DNA of 6,313 nucleotides from CAZCGA01 sp964498075 (GCA_964498075.1 CAZCGA010000240.1:1-6313); one strand, 5' to 3'; counted from the stretch's first letter, positions 1 through 6,279 are shown. Numbers and translations: made by a program. The notes: generated by a model not told the origin, from the letters alone.

Positions 1-488
1 ACTCTCCGGACGCCAGAGAGTCCCTTCAGCTCGATCTCTCGGGCCGCACCAAAGCTGAACTCGCTGGCGCTCTCCATCAGCTCGCGAAAGAGCGCCGACA
101 CCAGGATCTCCCCACCTTGGGCCTGCGCTGCGATGCGGGCCGCGAGGATGACGTTCTTGCCGAAGAAGTCGTCGGCCTCTTTGATGACTTCGCCCGCGTG
201 CAGGCCGATGCGCACGCGCATCGGCCCGTCTGAATGCCGGGCGCTATACGTGGCGAACGCCCGCTGCATCGCGATGGCGCACTGCAGTGCGCGCCGCGCG
301 CTTTGGAACGCCAGCATGAAGCCGTCACCCTGCGACTTCACCTCGAAACCTCCGTGAGCGGCGACTTGCTCGCGGACGATGGCGTTATGGGCGCGCAAGA
401 GTTGCATCCAGCGCCGGTCGCCCAGTCGCTCGGTCATCATCGAGGAGGCCTCGATGTCGGTAAACAAGATCGTCACTGTGCCGTCCGG
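1..488 (-). other. Class III adenylate/guanylate cyclase domain, C-terminal, cut by window (residues 1821-1982+)
   Basis: The domain opens with GTVTILFTDIE, giving the first metal aspartate D1831. The second metal aspartate is D1875 in KSQGDGFM, and the lysine four residues earlier (K1871) is the base-selecting lysine. D1927 in DDFFG is the second base-selecting position. Lys plus Asp at these places points to ATP and cAMP rather than GTP. The phosphate-binding arginine R1938 is present in AARI. The transition-state asparagine, expected four residues after G1930, is isoleucine (I1934). Class III cyclases work as dimers with the active site at the interface, so this protein would need to dimerise, which the STAND region could drive. 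The end of the domain, about LKGLSGVRR, lies at the window edge. Activity is likely but is made uncertain by the missing asparagine. Confidence 0.92.
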
Positions 489-3400
489 GGCGGCATGGCG
501 GCGGAGATCGGGCGGCTCCCGCTGGGCAATGGCGGTCACGGCGTCGATCGAGCTGTTGAAGTCGCTCGCCTTCACGATGCCCTGGGTGCGCAGCTTCAAC
601 GCCAGGGCACGCTCCACCATCCCCTTCATCCCGAGAGTCTGGCTGGTGTCGAGGGCACGATTGAGGAGTTCCAGCGCCTTGCCGCGCTCACCGGGCACGT
701 CGCGTGCCAGCAACAGTTCCGCGTAGTCGATCTGCGTGCCCGCCAGCTCGTGGGTCACCCCCATGCGGTCGTTCATGGCTAGCGCCGCCTCGAAATGCTG
801 CACAGCTTCGTCGCGACGCCCGAGCGTACCCGCCAGCAGCGCCAAGTATCGCGCCGCGGACCCGATCGGGGCGACAGGGCCGATGGTCACAAATGCACCG
901 GCAAACGGCTGCAGCAGCGGGTACAAGACGCGCGCATGTTCGATTACCCCCAGCCGCGCACAGGTCTCCGACACGTAGGCAATTGTGAACAGCCAGCCGA
1001 GATTGCGCGGCAGCTCACCAAGGTGTGACATCAACTCGTCGAGTTCGGTGCGCGCCTCAGCACGGCGTCCAAGCTCGAGGTGCCATAAGGCGCGCGCGGC
1101 GCGGAGGTTCGGAGCAATCAACGGGTACAGCTCGAGGCTTGTGAAAAAGGGTGTGATCTCGACGTTCCGCTGCAGCGCGCGCAACATCAACGCAATATGG
1201 ATGCCGAAGACGATGGCCGCGTTATTGTTCTGGGCTTCTTGGCCCAACTGCAGTGCCGCTTGGGCGAACGACTCGATCTCGCCCAGCCGACCACTCGCGA
1301 ACGCGAGGAACGTACGAGCGATCTCGATCACCCAGCGGTAGTAGGGGACGCGTGACTGTTCGGTGAGTCGCGCGCACAAAGCAAATTCCGCGTGCGCTGC
1401 GGTCATGTCGCCGAAATCGCTGAGGTCCCACATGCGAAACGATCGCGCTTCGAGTAACAGAATACGGTCACCGAGCCGTTCAGCCAACGCCACCATCTCG
1501 TCGGCCATGGCGAGCCGCTCGCGCCTGTTCTCGGCAACCCACAGCGCCCAATGCGTGCTGCGCAGCGCGTGCGCCAATACGAGTGGGTCGCCGAGGCGCC
1601 GCGCGATACCCAGTGCATCGTCACAGAGCTGCGCGCGCCGCTCGTAGGGCGCTGAGAACGTGATCTCCTCGACCAGGCGGCTGATCAGCTCGGCGCGCAA
1701 GGCGCTGTCGCCGTCGCCCAAAGCCGCCAACGCTTCTTCGATCAGACGGATGAGCGTCTCATCGGGAAGGAGCGCGGCGAACGCTATCAGCCGGCCACCC
1801 ACGCACAGCGCAGCGCGCGCCAGCTCTTCGGCCATGCCCAGGGGGCGCGCCAACTCCGCCGCCTCCAGCGCCACCTGTTTGGCGCGCTCGTACTCGCCGG
1901 CGCACCATAACGTGTCGCTGAGCATCAAGAGCATGCGGCAGCGGCCGGCATCGCGGCGCTCGTGCAGCTCGAGGGCTTGCAGGCCCATTTCGTAGTGGTG
2001 CGCCGCCTGTTCGTGCGCCATCAACGCCCGGGCGCGGTCGCCGGCGCGCACGGCATACGCGATCGCGCGCTCCACGTCGCCGCCCTGCGCCGCCTCGAAG
2101 AAATGATACGCCAGCTCGGCGAGGTGCGGCTCCGGATTGGCACCATACAGGCCTTCCAGCGCCTCGCCGATCTGCCGGTGTCGCCGCACGCGGCGCGTGG
2201 TCGTCAGCTCGCCATACAGGGTCTCGCGGATCAACGCATGTGCAAAGCTGTAACGCCCGACGGGCCGCGGCAGCTCGACGATGACGCGCGCCGCCACCGC
2301 CTCATCGAGCCCGTCGGCCAAGCGATCGCCGGGGAGATCGACGAGCCGCTCCAAGAGGTCCAACGGGAACTCGCGGCCGATGACCGCGGCGATCCGCAGC
2401 ACAGAATTGCACTCCGGTGAGAGGCGGTCGAGGCGGCGACTGACCACCTCGCGCACGCCTTGCGGGATATCGACGCTCCACGACTTGACCTTCTCGGGGT
2501 GCTGCAGCCGGCCGTCACTCACCAGGAGGCGTACGATCTCGTTGACGAAGAACGGGTTGCCCTCGGTTTCCTTGTACACCTTCGCCACCAGCGCCTCGGG
2601 CGGTTTGAGGCCGGCGGTGATCTCGATGAAACGTGCGACGTCGCGCTCACCCAGCCCGCGCAGGACAATGCGGTGCGTGAGCTGCTCGCGCCCTAACTCC
2701 CCGAGCGTCTGGGCCAGCGGGTGTTGCCGCCCGACATCGATATCGCGGTAGGTTCCGATCACAATGAGGCGCGCGCCGCGCAGCTCACGCGCAAGGAATT
2801 GCAGCAGCAGGAGCGACGAGTGGTCTGCCCAGTGCAGGTCGTCGAGCACCAGCACAATCGCCTCATTGCGGGAGGCGTTGCGCAGGAAGGTGGTGACGCC
2901 GTCAAAGAGGCGAAAGCGGGCCTGCTCCGGCGCGACCGGCGCGGGTGCCGGCAACCCCGGCAAGCGGTCGCGGACTTCCGACACGATCTGCGCGATGTCG
3001 GCTGCCGCCGACCCGAGCTCTGAGAGCAAGGCCTTCGGGTCGCGCTCGTGTACGTAGGCGCGGATGGCCTGGACCCACGGCCAGTACGCCGGCGCGCCCT
3101 CGCCTTCGTAGCACCGTCCCCACAACACCTGGGCTTTGCGCAGGCGCGCATAGGTCGCGAACTCTTCGGCGGTGCGGGTCTTCCCGATGCCGGGCTCGCC
3201 CACCAGCAACAGCAAGCGGCCGCGACCCGACAAGGCGTCTTCAAGGCCGGCGCGCAGCTCGTCCAGCTCGGGCTCACGCCCGACGAAGACGCCGCCGGCC
3301 AGGCGATCGAGCGGATTGCTCTCCTCTGTGGCGGCACGCGGCACGTCACCGCGCGCCGCGGTCGCGGTGATCGCTTGCAACGCTTCGCGAACGACTGAGG

Positions 3401-5948
3401 CGCTCTCGGGGCGGTCTTCCGGCGCCTTCGCCAGCAGCCGCAGCACCAGCGCCTCGAGGGCGCGCGGTACAGCCGGGCTGTGCCACGACGGCGCCACCGG
3501 CGGGGTGTTGATGTGCTGCGAGATGATCGCCACGGCATTGTCGCCGAGGAACGGCGGGCGCCCGGTCAGCATCTCGTACAACATCGCGCCCAGCGCGTAG
3601 AGATCGCTGCGCGCATCGGCGGCACGCCCGAGGGCTTGCTCTGGCGGCATGTAGGTGACCGTGCCCACCATCATCCCTTCGACCGTGAGGCGCGAGCGAT
3701 CGAGGGCCAGGGCCAGACCGAAGTCGCCGAGCTTGGCGGTGCCCTCAGCTGTCAGCCAGACGTTGGCGGGCTTCAGGTCCCGATGGATGATGCCGTGTGT
3801 GTGCGCGTGTTCGAGGGCGCCGCACAGCTGGACGCCCAGGCTGACGACGCGCTCGACCGGGAGCCGTCGCTTCTCGGCCCGCTGCAGCAGGCCCTCGATC
3901 GAACCACCTGCCATGAACTGACTGACGATGTAGGGCTGCTCGTTCTCCTCGCCGACGTCGAACACGGTGACGATGTGCGGGTGGTCGCCGAGCCGGCCCA
4001 TCGCACGCGCTTCGCGCCGAATGCGCGCGTGCCCGGCTTCGTCGAGCCCCTCCGTCTTGATGACGGCGATGGCGACTTCTCGGTCGAGCCGCGTATCGTG
4101 GCCGAGATAGACGCGCTTCTTGCTGCCCTCCCCGAGGAAGCGGCGAACCGGATAGCGTCCATCCGCGAACGCGACGGGTGGCCCGCTGGCGATCGGCTCG
4201 GGGCGTGCGGCAGCGAGTGTCGCGGGCGTGGTCGACGCGTCGAGACGCGCAAGCTCCTGTGCGAGTGCGTCGGCGACGATCGCCAGCTGGGTCAACTCGG
4301 TCGGCGTGTAGATATCGCCCGACCGCTTGCGGCCCATGCAGATGAACGCGGCCAAGCCGGTACGCTGGTGCACCGGCACGAGTAGGTCGGCACCGAGGGT
4401 CTCCAGCGCCGCCAACGCAAAGGCGCTGACTGTCGGGTCGCGACGGCGCATCGTCCAGCGCTCGCGCGCCACCGGGCTCGGTTGTTGCGCCAGCGCCGCC
4501 ACGAGCGCGCTGGCGAGTTCGAAGGTCGGTGTCGCCGGCCCGCCGCGCACGAAGACGGGCGCATACTCTTGCCCGGCCCGTGCGTAGACGATGCACGCAT
4601 CCGGCTGCAGCAAGTCGCAGAGTGCTTCACCCGTCCGCGTCAGGAGGGAACGCGAGGTCTCGCACGTGCGTAACTCCTGCAGCAGGCGCGTGATGCCCTG
4701 CTCGAAGGAAACGTGGTCCTTGAAGAACAATCGGTCGACCCAGCGATGCACGGGGCGTTGCATCGGCACCAGCACGGCCGCCACGCCAATTGCGAGGACG
4801 AGTTGGACCGAGAACGGCTCCATCCCGAGTGTGCCGCTGATCGCCGCCGCGAGGCGTGGCCCCGCGAGCATGCCGCCGGCTACGAGGACGACGAGGACAA
4901 TGCTGTACGCGGCGGTCGCACTGATGAGGCGGTCGATGTCGAAGAGGTTGTAGCGCACGACGCCGACGAGGACGCCTAGGGCCATCGTCGGGAACGCCAG
5001 TGTGGTGAGTGCCACCATCGGCGTGATCCACGGACTGTGCGGATCGATGAGCAGAACGATCTCCGTGCCGAATCCGGTCACCGTACCGACGTACGCCCCG
5101 AGGAGCAGCCACTTTATGCGGCGACGCCCGACGGGTTCGGCGTGCCGGTAGTTCCACGTCAGTGCACCCAGGAAGGCGACGGCGATCAGCACCTCCGAGC
5201 CGAGGGCGAGTCCAGGGAGCATCGCCGTCGGCAAGGGCCCACCGGCAAGAAAGTTGACGCGCAGCGCGTACCACAGGACCGCCGGCACCAACGCCCAGGC
5301 CGGCGCGATGCGCCCTGCGGGCGCGGCCTCTTCGGGGAACAGCAACGCCCATCTGAGAACGAGGTAGGCCGCCAGGCCGCCGGAGAGGTGGAAGACGAGC
5401 TGAGAGGCCCAGGTCTGCACGGGCGCGGCGCCGTCGAACCCCGTTTGCGTTATGGCAAGGGTCATAAAGGCGCTGAAGAAGCGGCGCGCCTGGCCGGCTT
5501 GCGGCGCACGCAACAGCACTAGGACACAGGTGACGACGATGGCCACCAATCCGGGGATCCGTACCCAGACGATCGGCGGATGCGAGAGGCGGAGATCGAT
5601 CTGCGCGCGTGTGCCGCCGCGTTCGTACTCCACGGGAACGCGCAGATTGGAACCCGCCTGTGCGAGCACGGCGGCGTAAAAGTCGATGTAACCGGCGCCG
5701 CGCAGGTCGACAGTGCCGACGCGCAGCAGCGTATCCCCAACGTGCAGCCCCGAATCAGCGACGAACGTCTCGGGGCGCAACCCGCCGACGCGGGGGTAGT
5801 CGTCTGCTCCAGGTCCGGGCACGGCGAACACCGGCGGCACGGCGTGGCCCGTGCGGGCCACCTCGCGGACATGCAGCCCGAAGCAGACCAGCCAGAGCGG
5901 CAGCAGCGTGCCCAGCAGGATCTTGTCGAGCGCCCGGAGACGTCTCAC
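1..5948 (-). CDS. Giant membrane-anchored PDZ-GAF-Ser/Thr kinase-STAND ATPase-TPR-class III cyclase (3' end cut by window)
   Basis: One open frame of 1982 codons runs from the GTG at 5948 to the window edge with no stop or frameshift; the phase of the C-terminal cyclase motifs agrees with that of the start. The start is chosen because the frame is closed by a TGA at 5981-5979, GTG 5948 is the first usable start after it, and a full Shine-Dalgarno sequence precedes it. Modules in order: TM1 (about 9-27), PDZ-like domain (about 28-125), further membrane segments (about 126-395), GAF-like domain (about 412-570), protein kinase (597-860), STAND/AAA ATPase (885-1250), TPR-like helices (about 1251-1805), class III cyclase (1821-1982+). 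The last visible residues, LKGLSGVRR, resemble the usual end of such cyclases, so only a few residues are probably missing. Kinase-STAND-cyclase fusions are a known bacterial type; the histidine-kinase-like membrane front end is less usual. Likely role: inner-membrane signal receptor with kinase and cyclic-nucleotide outputs. The ligand and targets are unknown. Confidence 0.95.
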   Translation of the reverse strand, partial: MRRLRALDKILLGTLLPLWLVCFGLHVREVARTGHAVPPVFAVPGPGADDYPRVGGLRPETFVADSGLHVGDTLLRVGTVDLRGAGYIDFYAAVLAQAGSNLRVPVEYERGGTRAQIDLRLSHPPIVWVRIPGLVAIVVTCVLVLLRAPQAGQARRFFSAFMTLAITQTGFDGAAPVQTWASQLVFHLSGGLAAYLVLRWALLFPEEAAPAGRIAPAWALVPAVLWYALRVNFLAGGPLPTAMLPGLALGSEVLIAVAFLGALTWNYRHAEPVGRRRIKWLLLGAYVGTVTGFGTEIVLLIDPHSPWITPMVALTTLAFPTMALGVLVGVVRYNLFDIDRLISATAAYSIVLVVLVAGGMLAGPRLAAAISGTLGMEPFSVQLVLAIGVAAVLVPMQRPVHRWVDRLFFKDHVSFEQGITRLLQELRTCETSRSLLTRTGEALCDLLQPDACIVYARAGQEYAPVFVRGGPATPTFELASALVAALAQQPSPVARERWTMRRRDPTVSAFALAALETLGADLLVPVHQRTGLAAFICMGRKRSGDIYTPTELTQLAIVADALAQELARLDASTTPATLAAARPEPIASGPPVAFADGRYPVRRFLGEGSKKRVYLGHDTRLDREVAIAVIKTEGLDEAGHARIRREARAMGRLGDHPHIVTVFDVGEENEQPYIVSQFMAGGSIEGLLQRAEKRRLPVERVVSLGVQLCGALEHAHTHGIIHRDLKPANVWLTAEGTAKLGDFGLALALDRSRLTVEGMMVGTVTYMPPEQALGRAADARSDLYALGAMLYEMLTGRPPFLGDNAVAIISQHINTPPVAPSWHSPAVPRALEALVLRLLAKAPEDRPESASVVREALQAITATAARGDVPRAATEESNPLDRLAGGVFVGREPELDELRAGLEDALSGRGRLLLLVGEPGIGKTRTAEEFATYARLRKAQVLWGRCYEGEGAPAYWPWVQAIRAYVHERDPKALLSELGSAAADIAQIVSEVRDRLPGLPAPAPVAPEQARFRLFDGVTTFLRNASRNEAIVLVLDDLHWADHSSLLLLQFLARELRGARLIVIGTYRDIDVGRQHPLAQTLGELGREQLTHRIVLRGLGERDVARFIEITAGLKPPEALVAKVYKETEGNPFFVNEIVRLLVSDGRLQHPEKVKSWSVDIPQGVREVVSRRLDRLSPECNSVLRIAAVIGREFPLDLLERLVDLPGDRLADGLDEAVAARVIVELPRPVGRYSFAHALIRETLYGELTTTRRVRRHRQIGEALEGLYGANPEPHLAELAYHFFEAAQGGDVERAIAYAVRAGDRARALMAHEQAAHHYEMGLQALELHERRDAGRCRMLLMLSDTLWCAGEYERAKQVALEAAELARPLGMAEELARAALCVGGRLIAFAALLPDETLIRLIEEALAALGDGDSALRAELISRLVEEITFSAPYERRAQLCDDALGIARRLGDPLVLAHALRSTHWALWVAENRRERLAMADEMVALAERLGDRILLLEARSFRMWDLSDFGDMTAAHAEFALCARLTEQSRVPYYRWVIEIARTFLAFASGRLGEIESFAQAALQLGQEAQNNNAAIVFGIHIALMLRALQRNVEITPFFTSLELYPLIAPNLRAARALWHLELGRRAEARTELDELMSHLGELPRNLGWLFTIAYVSETCARLGVIEHARVLYPLLQPFAGAFVTIGPVAPIGSAARYLALLAGTLGRRDEAVQHFEAALAMNDRMGVTHELAGTQIDYAELLLARDVPGERGKALELLNRALDTSQTLGMKGMVERALALKLRTQGIVKASDFNSSIDAVTAIAQREPPDLRRHAAPDGTVTILFTDIEASSMMTERLGDRRWMQLLRAHNAIVREQVAAHGGFEVKSQGDGFMLAFQSARRALQCAIAMQRAFATYSARHSDGPMRVRIGLHAGEVIKEADDFFGKNVILAARIAAQAQGGEILVSALFRELMESASEFSFGAAREIELKGLSGVRR
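534..2198 (-). other. TPR-like helical sensor/scaffold region (residues about 1251-1805)
   Basis: About 550 residues follow the ATPase with an all-helical, alanine- and leucine-rich composition and repeated helix pairs of TPR type. Examples are HYEMGLQALELHERRDAGR, GEYERAKQVALEAAELARPLG, and near the end RRDEAVQHFEAALAMNDRMG followed by GKALELLNRALDTSQTLG. Individual repeats are degenerate and I cannot set their borders by eye. In STAND proteins the helical repeats after the ATPase usually bind the inducer or a protein partner and hold the ATPase closed, so this is the likeliest second ligand-binding or docking site. It is soluble, with no membrane segment. It connects the ATPase directly to the cyclase domain. 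Confidence 0.8.
2199..3296 (-). other. STAND/AAA-type ATPase domain (residues 885-1250)
   Basis: The domain begins with FVGREPELDELRAGL (888-902), the usual entry to this NTPase group. Walker A is GEPGIGKT (917-924, K923), and Walker B is IVLVLDDLHWAD with D1036, D1037 and the HWAD extension to D1042. A sensor-like GTYRD follows at 1065-1069, then EGNPFFVNEIVRLL at 1129-1142, and a winged-helix-like stretch ends with YSFAHALIRETLY beginning near 1233. These are the marks of the large STAND ATPases related to MalT and to the predicted ATPases fused to kinases, LuxR regulators and cyclases. Such proteins hold ADP when off and bind ATP and often oligomerise when an inducer is sensed, so this part could be the switch that joins kinase input to cyclase output. 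All nucleotide-binding residues look intact. Confidence 0.92.
3369..4160 (-). other. Ser/Thr protein kinase domain with displaced catalytic lysine (residues 597-860)
   Basis: The domain shows a glycine loop GEGSKKRVY (606-614), the alpha-C glutamate in RREA (E646), the catalytic loop HRDLKPAN (722-729, with D724, K726 and N729), DFG (742-744), GTVTYMPPEQ (762-771) and the subdomain XI arginine (R846). This is a complete Hanks-type fold of normal length. All catalytic residues except one are in place, so it is probably active. The exception is the VAIK motif, which reads VAIA (625-628), while the third glycine of the loop is K611. This matches the arrangement in WNK kinases. The activation segment carries possible phosphorylation sites at T755, T763 and T765, and the usual APE or SPE is PPE (768-770). 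The domain is cytoplasmic. Its substrates are not known; the adjoining STAND and cyclase domains are natural candidates. Confidence 0.93.
4239..4715 (-). other. GAF-like domain (residues about 412-570)
   Basis: This segment starts with a helical run after the last membrane segment, then shows an alternating strand and helix pattern: LQPDACIVYAR at 447-457, ETLGADLLVPVHQRTGLAAFICMGRK ending near 541, and a closing helix beginning DIYTPTELTQLAIVADALAQ. The phrase 'loss or gain of quality / GRK.SGD.YT..EL..L..VA' is typical of GAF domains that follow histidine-kinase-like membrane modules. GAF domains bind small ligands such as cyclic nucleotides or respond to redox and light, but no diagnostic ligand residues are visible, so the ligand is not called. 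Its position, between membrane bundle and kinase, suits a second cytoplasmic sensor. A GAF that bound the cyclic nucleotide made by the C-terminal cyclase would give feedback, but this is speculation. Confidence 0.6.
4749..5948 (-). other. Membrane and extracytoplasmic sensor module (residues 1-400)
   Basis: Residues 9-27 form a hydrophobic first helix behind a basic start (MRRLRALDK), fitting a signal anchor. Residues 28-125 form a soluble domain with a PDZ signature: GLHVGDTLLRVG at 67-78, then a predicted helix at 89-98 and VPVEYERGG at 104-112. By the positive-inside pattern it should face the periplasm or cell exterior. About nine more hydrophobic segments follow, near 126-147, 156-172, 183-203, 214-235, 245-264, 278-300, 309-330, 343-363 and 378-395. 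RYNLFDIDRLI at 332-342 and the RWVDRLFFKD stretch at 402-411 resemble the end of the membrane domain of many bacterial histidine kinases, but no histidine kinase core follows. The number of helices is an estimate by eye; the PDZ call is by motif only. Confidence 0.75.
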
Positions 5949-5951
5949 GCG

Positions 5952-5959
5952 ACCTCCTT
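5952..5959 (-). promoter_or_regulatory. Shine-Dalgarno site of the giant kinase-cyclase gene
   Basis: On the minus strand AAGGAGGT lies three bases before the GTG start. It matches the full anti-Shine-Dalgarno complement. The AGGAGG core is only four bases from GTG, which is a little tight, but it decides the start because no other start codon lies between it and the upstream in-frame stop. A strong ribosome site paired with GTG suggests efficient but not maximal translation. Confidence 0.85.
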
Positions 5960-6095
5960 CCGCGAGGGCAGACTCGCGTCAAGCACGTTTCGGAACATTG
6001 CGACGGGTACCACCGTTATGAGTCGCGGGTCAAGGAACCGGCGCCCGGCGGAATGGGGTGTGAATAAACGCGAAGCGGGCGTACGGGCGCGGTCA

Positions 6096-6115
6096 CCGGG
6101 GAATGAATTCCCCGG
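6096..6115. repeat. Perfect 9-bp hairpin with two-base loop
   Basis: CCGGGGAAT and ATTCCCCGG face each other across a two-base GA spacer. The stem can be lengthened by TCA (6093-6095) pairing with TGA (6117-6119) around one bulged C at 6116. No T-run follows on either strand, so it is not a classical intrinsic terminator. Its symmetry would suit a protein-binding site or a REP-like repeat. Confidence 0.8.
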
Positions 6116-6116
6116 C

Positions 6117-6138
6117 TGAGTCGTCCCAAGTCGGCTCA
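6117..6138. repeat. Second hairpin next to the first (7-bp stem, 8-base loop)
   Basis: TGAGTCG (6117-6123) pairs with CGGCTCA (6132-6138) with one T-G wobble, leaving an eight-base loop. It starts two bases after the 6096-6115 hairpin, so the two make a tandem pair; the TGA that can extend the first stem is also used by this one, so the two extended forms exclude each other. Paired hairpins of this kind are typical of REP/BIME-like intergenic repeats. That assignment is inference from structure. Confidence 0.55.
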
Positions 6139-6143
6139 AGCCC

Positions 6144-6160
6144 AATGCCAGTGAGTTAAG
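6144..6160 (+). mobile_element. Possible terminal repeat of an IS4-type insertion sequence (remnant)
   Basis: AATGCCAGTGAGTTAAG resembles, from memory, the outer end of IS4 (TAATGCCGATCAGTTAAG). If so the element's inside would lie to the right. No transposase frame follows in the 150 bases to the window edge: all three plus frames carry stops there. No inverted partner copy is visible in the window. It may be a solo end, a small non-autonomous element, or chance. Confidence 0.25.
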
Positions 6161-6179
6161 CGGCTCTCGACCCAGCGGG

Positions 6180-6224
6180 CACCCTTCGATACGGCGCCTG
6201 AAAAGACGGCGCCTACTCAGGGTG
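6180..6224. repeat. Nested inverted repeat, CACCCT...AGGGTG around a double GGCGCC
   Basis: CACCCT (6180-6185) pairs with AGGGTG (6219-6224). Inside it GGCGCC occurs at 6193-6198 and again at 6208-6213, and since GGCGCC is self-complementary the two copies form an inner stem around a nine-base loop. The outer halves, CACCCTTCGA and CTCAGGGTGAGCGG, resemble the two halves of a short palindromic repeat common between genes in many GC-rich bacteria; here the centre appears enlarged by the GGCGCC block. Confidence 0.65.
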
Positions 6225-6274
6225 AGCGGCGAAAGAGGTTGCTTTGAGAAGAACATAGTACCGCTCGCCCTGAG
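6216..6274. repeat. 14-bp near-perfect inverted repeat (31-base loop)
   Basis: CTCAGGGTGAGCGG (6216-6229) and CCGCTCGCCCTGAG (6261-6274) are reverse complements except for one position, which would be a G-U pair in RNA. The left arm is shared with the 6180-6224 hairpin, so the two structures exclude each other. The 31-base spacer is less GC-rich than its surroundings (it holds TTGCTTTGAGAAGAACATAG). This could be two copies of the same dispersed repeat in opposite orientation, or a bidirectional terminator lacking T-runs. Confidence 0.75.
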
Positions 6275-6279
6275 ATTCG

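Noticed and set aside
1962..2420. A 152-codon plus-strand frame.
   Set aside because: It is antisense to the end of the ATPase and start of the TPR-like region; no ribosome site or domain supports it.
3480..4385. A 301-codon open frame on the plus strand.
   Set aside because: It lies antisense to the kinase and GAF-linker region of the large gene, has no recognisable domain and is explained by the high third-position GC of the gene opposite.
2759..4596. Two long minus-strand frames (259 and 283 codons) in other phases.
   Set aside because: Their translations are arginine-, alanine- and proline-rich without motifs, and they overlap the motif-bearing frame of the kinase and ATPase throughout.
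6028..6033. TTGACC on the minus strand as a -35 box for the big gene.
   Set aside because: The sequence 16-18 bases downstream (near GTACCC) does not resemble a -10 box.
6136..6152. Sigma-54-like promoter on the minus strand (TGGCAT, spacer, TTGA).
   Set aside because: The spacing fits but the -12 element lacks the essential GC (TTGA instead of TTGC), and the same bases form the possible insertion-sequence end.
5945..6256. A 103-codon minus-strand frame beginning MFFSKQPLSP as a small protein upstream of the big gene.
   Set aside because: It is built from palindromic intergenic repeats, its last residues are just the translated Shine-Dalgarno sequence, and its codon composition differs from the neighbouring gene.
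6216..6274. Intrinsic terminator.
   Set aside because: The stem is strong but the loop is 31 bases and no T-run follows on either strand.
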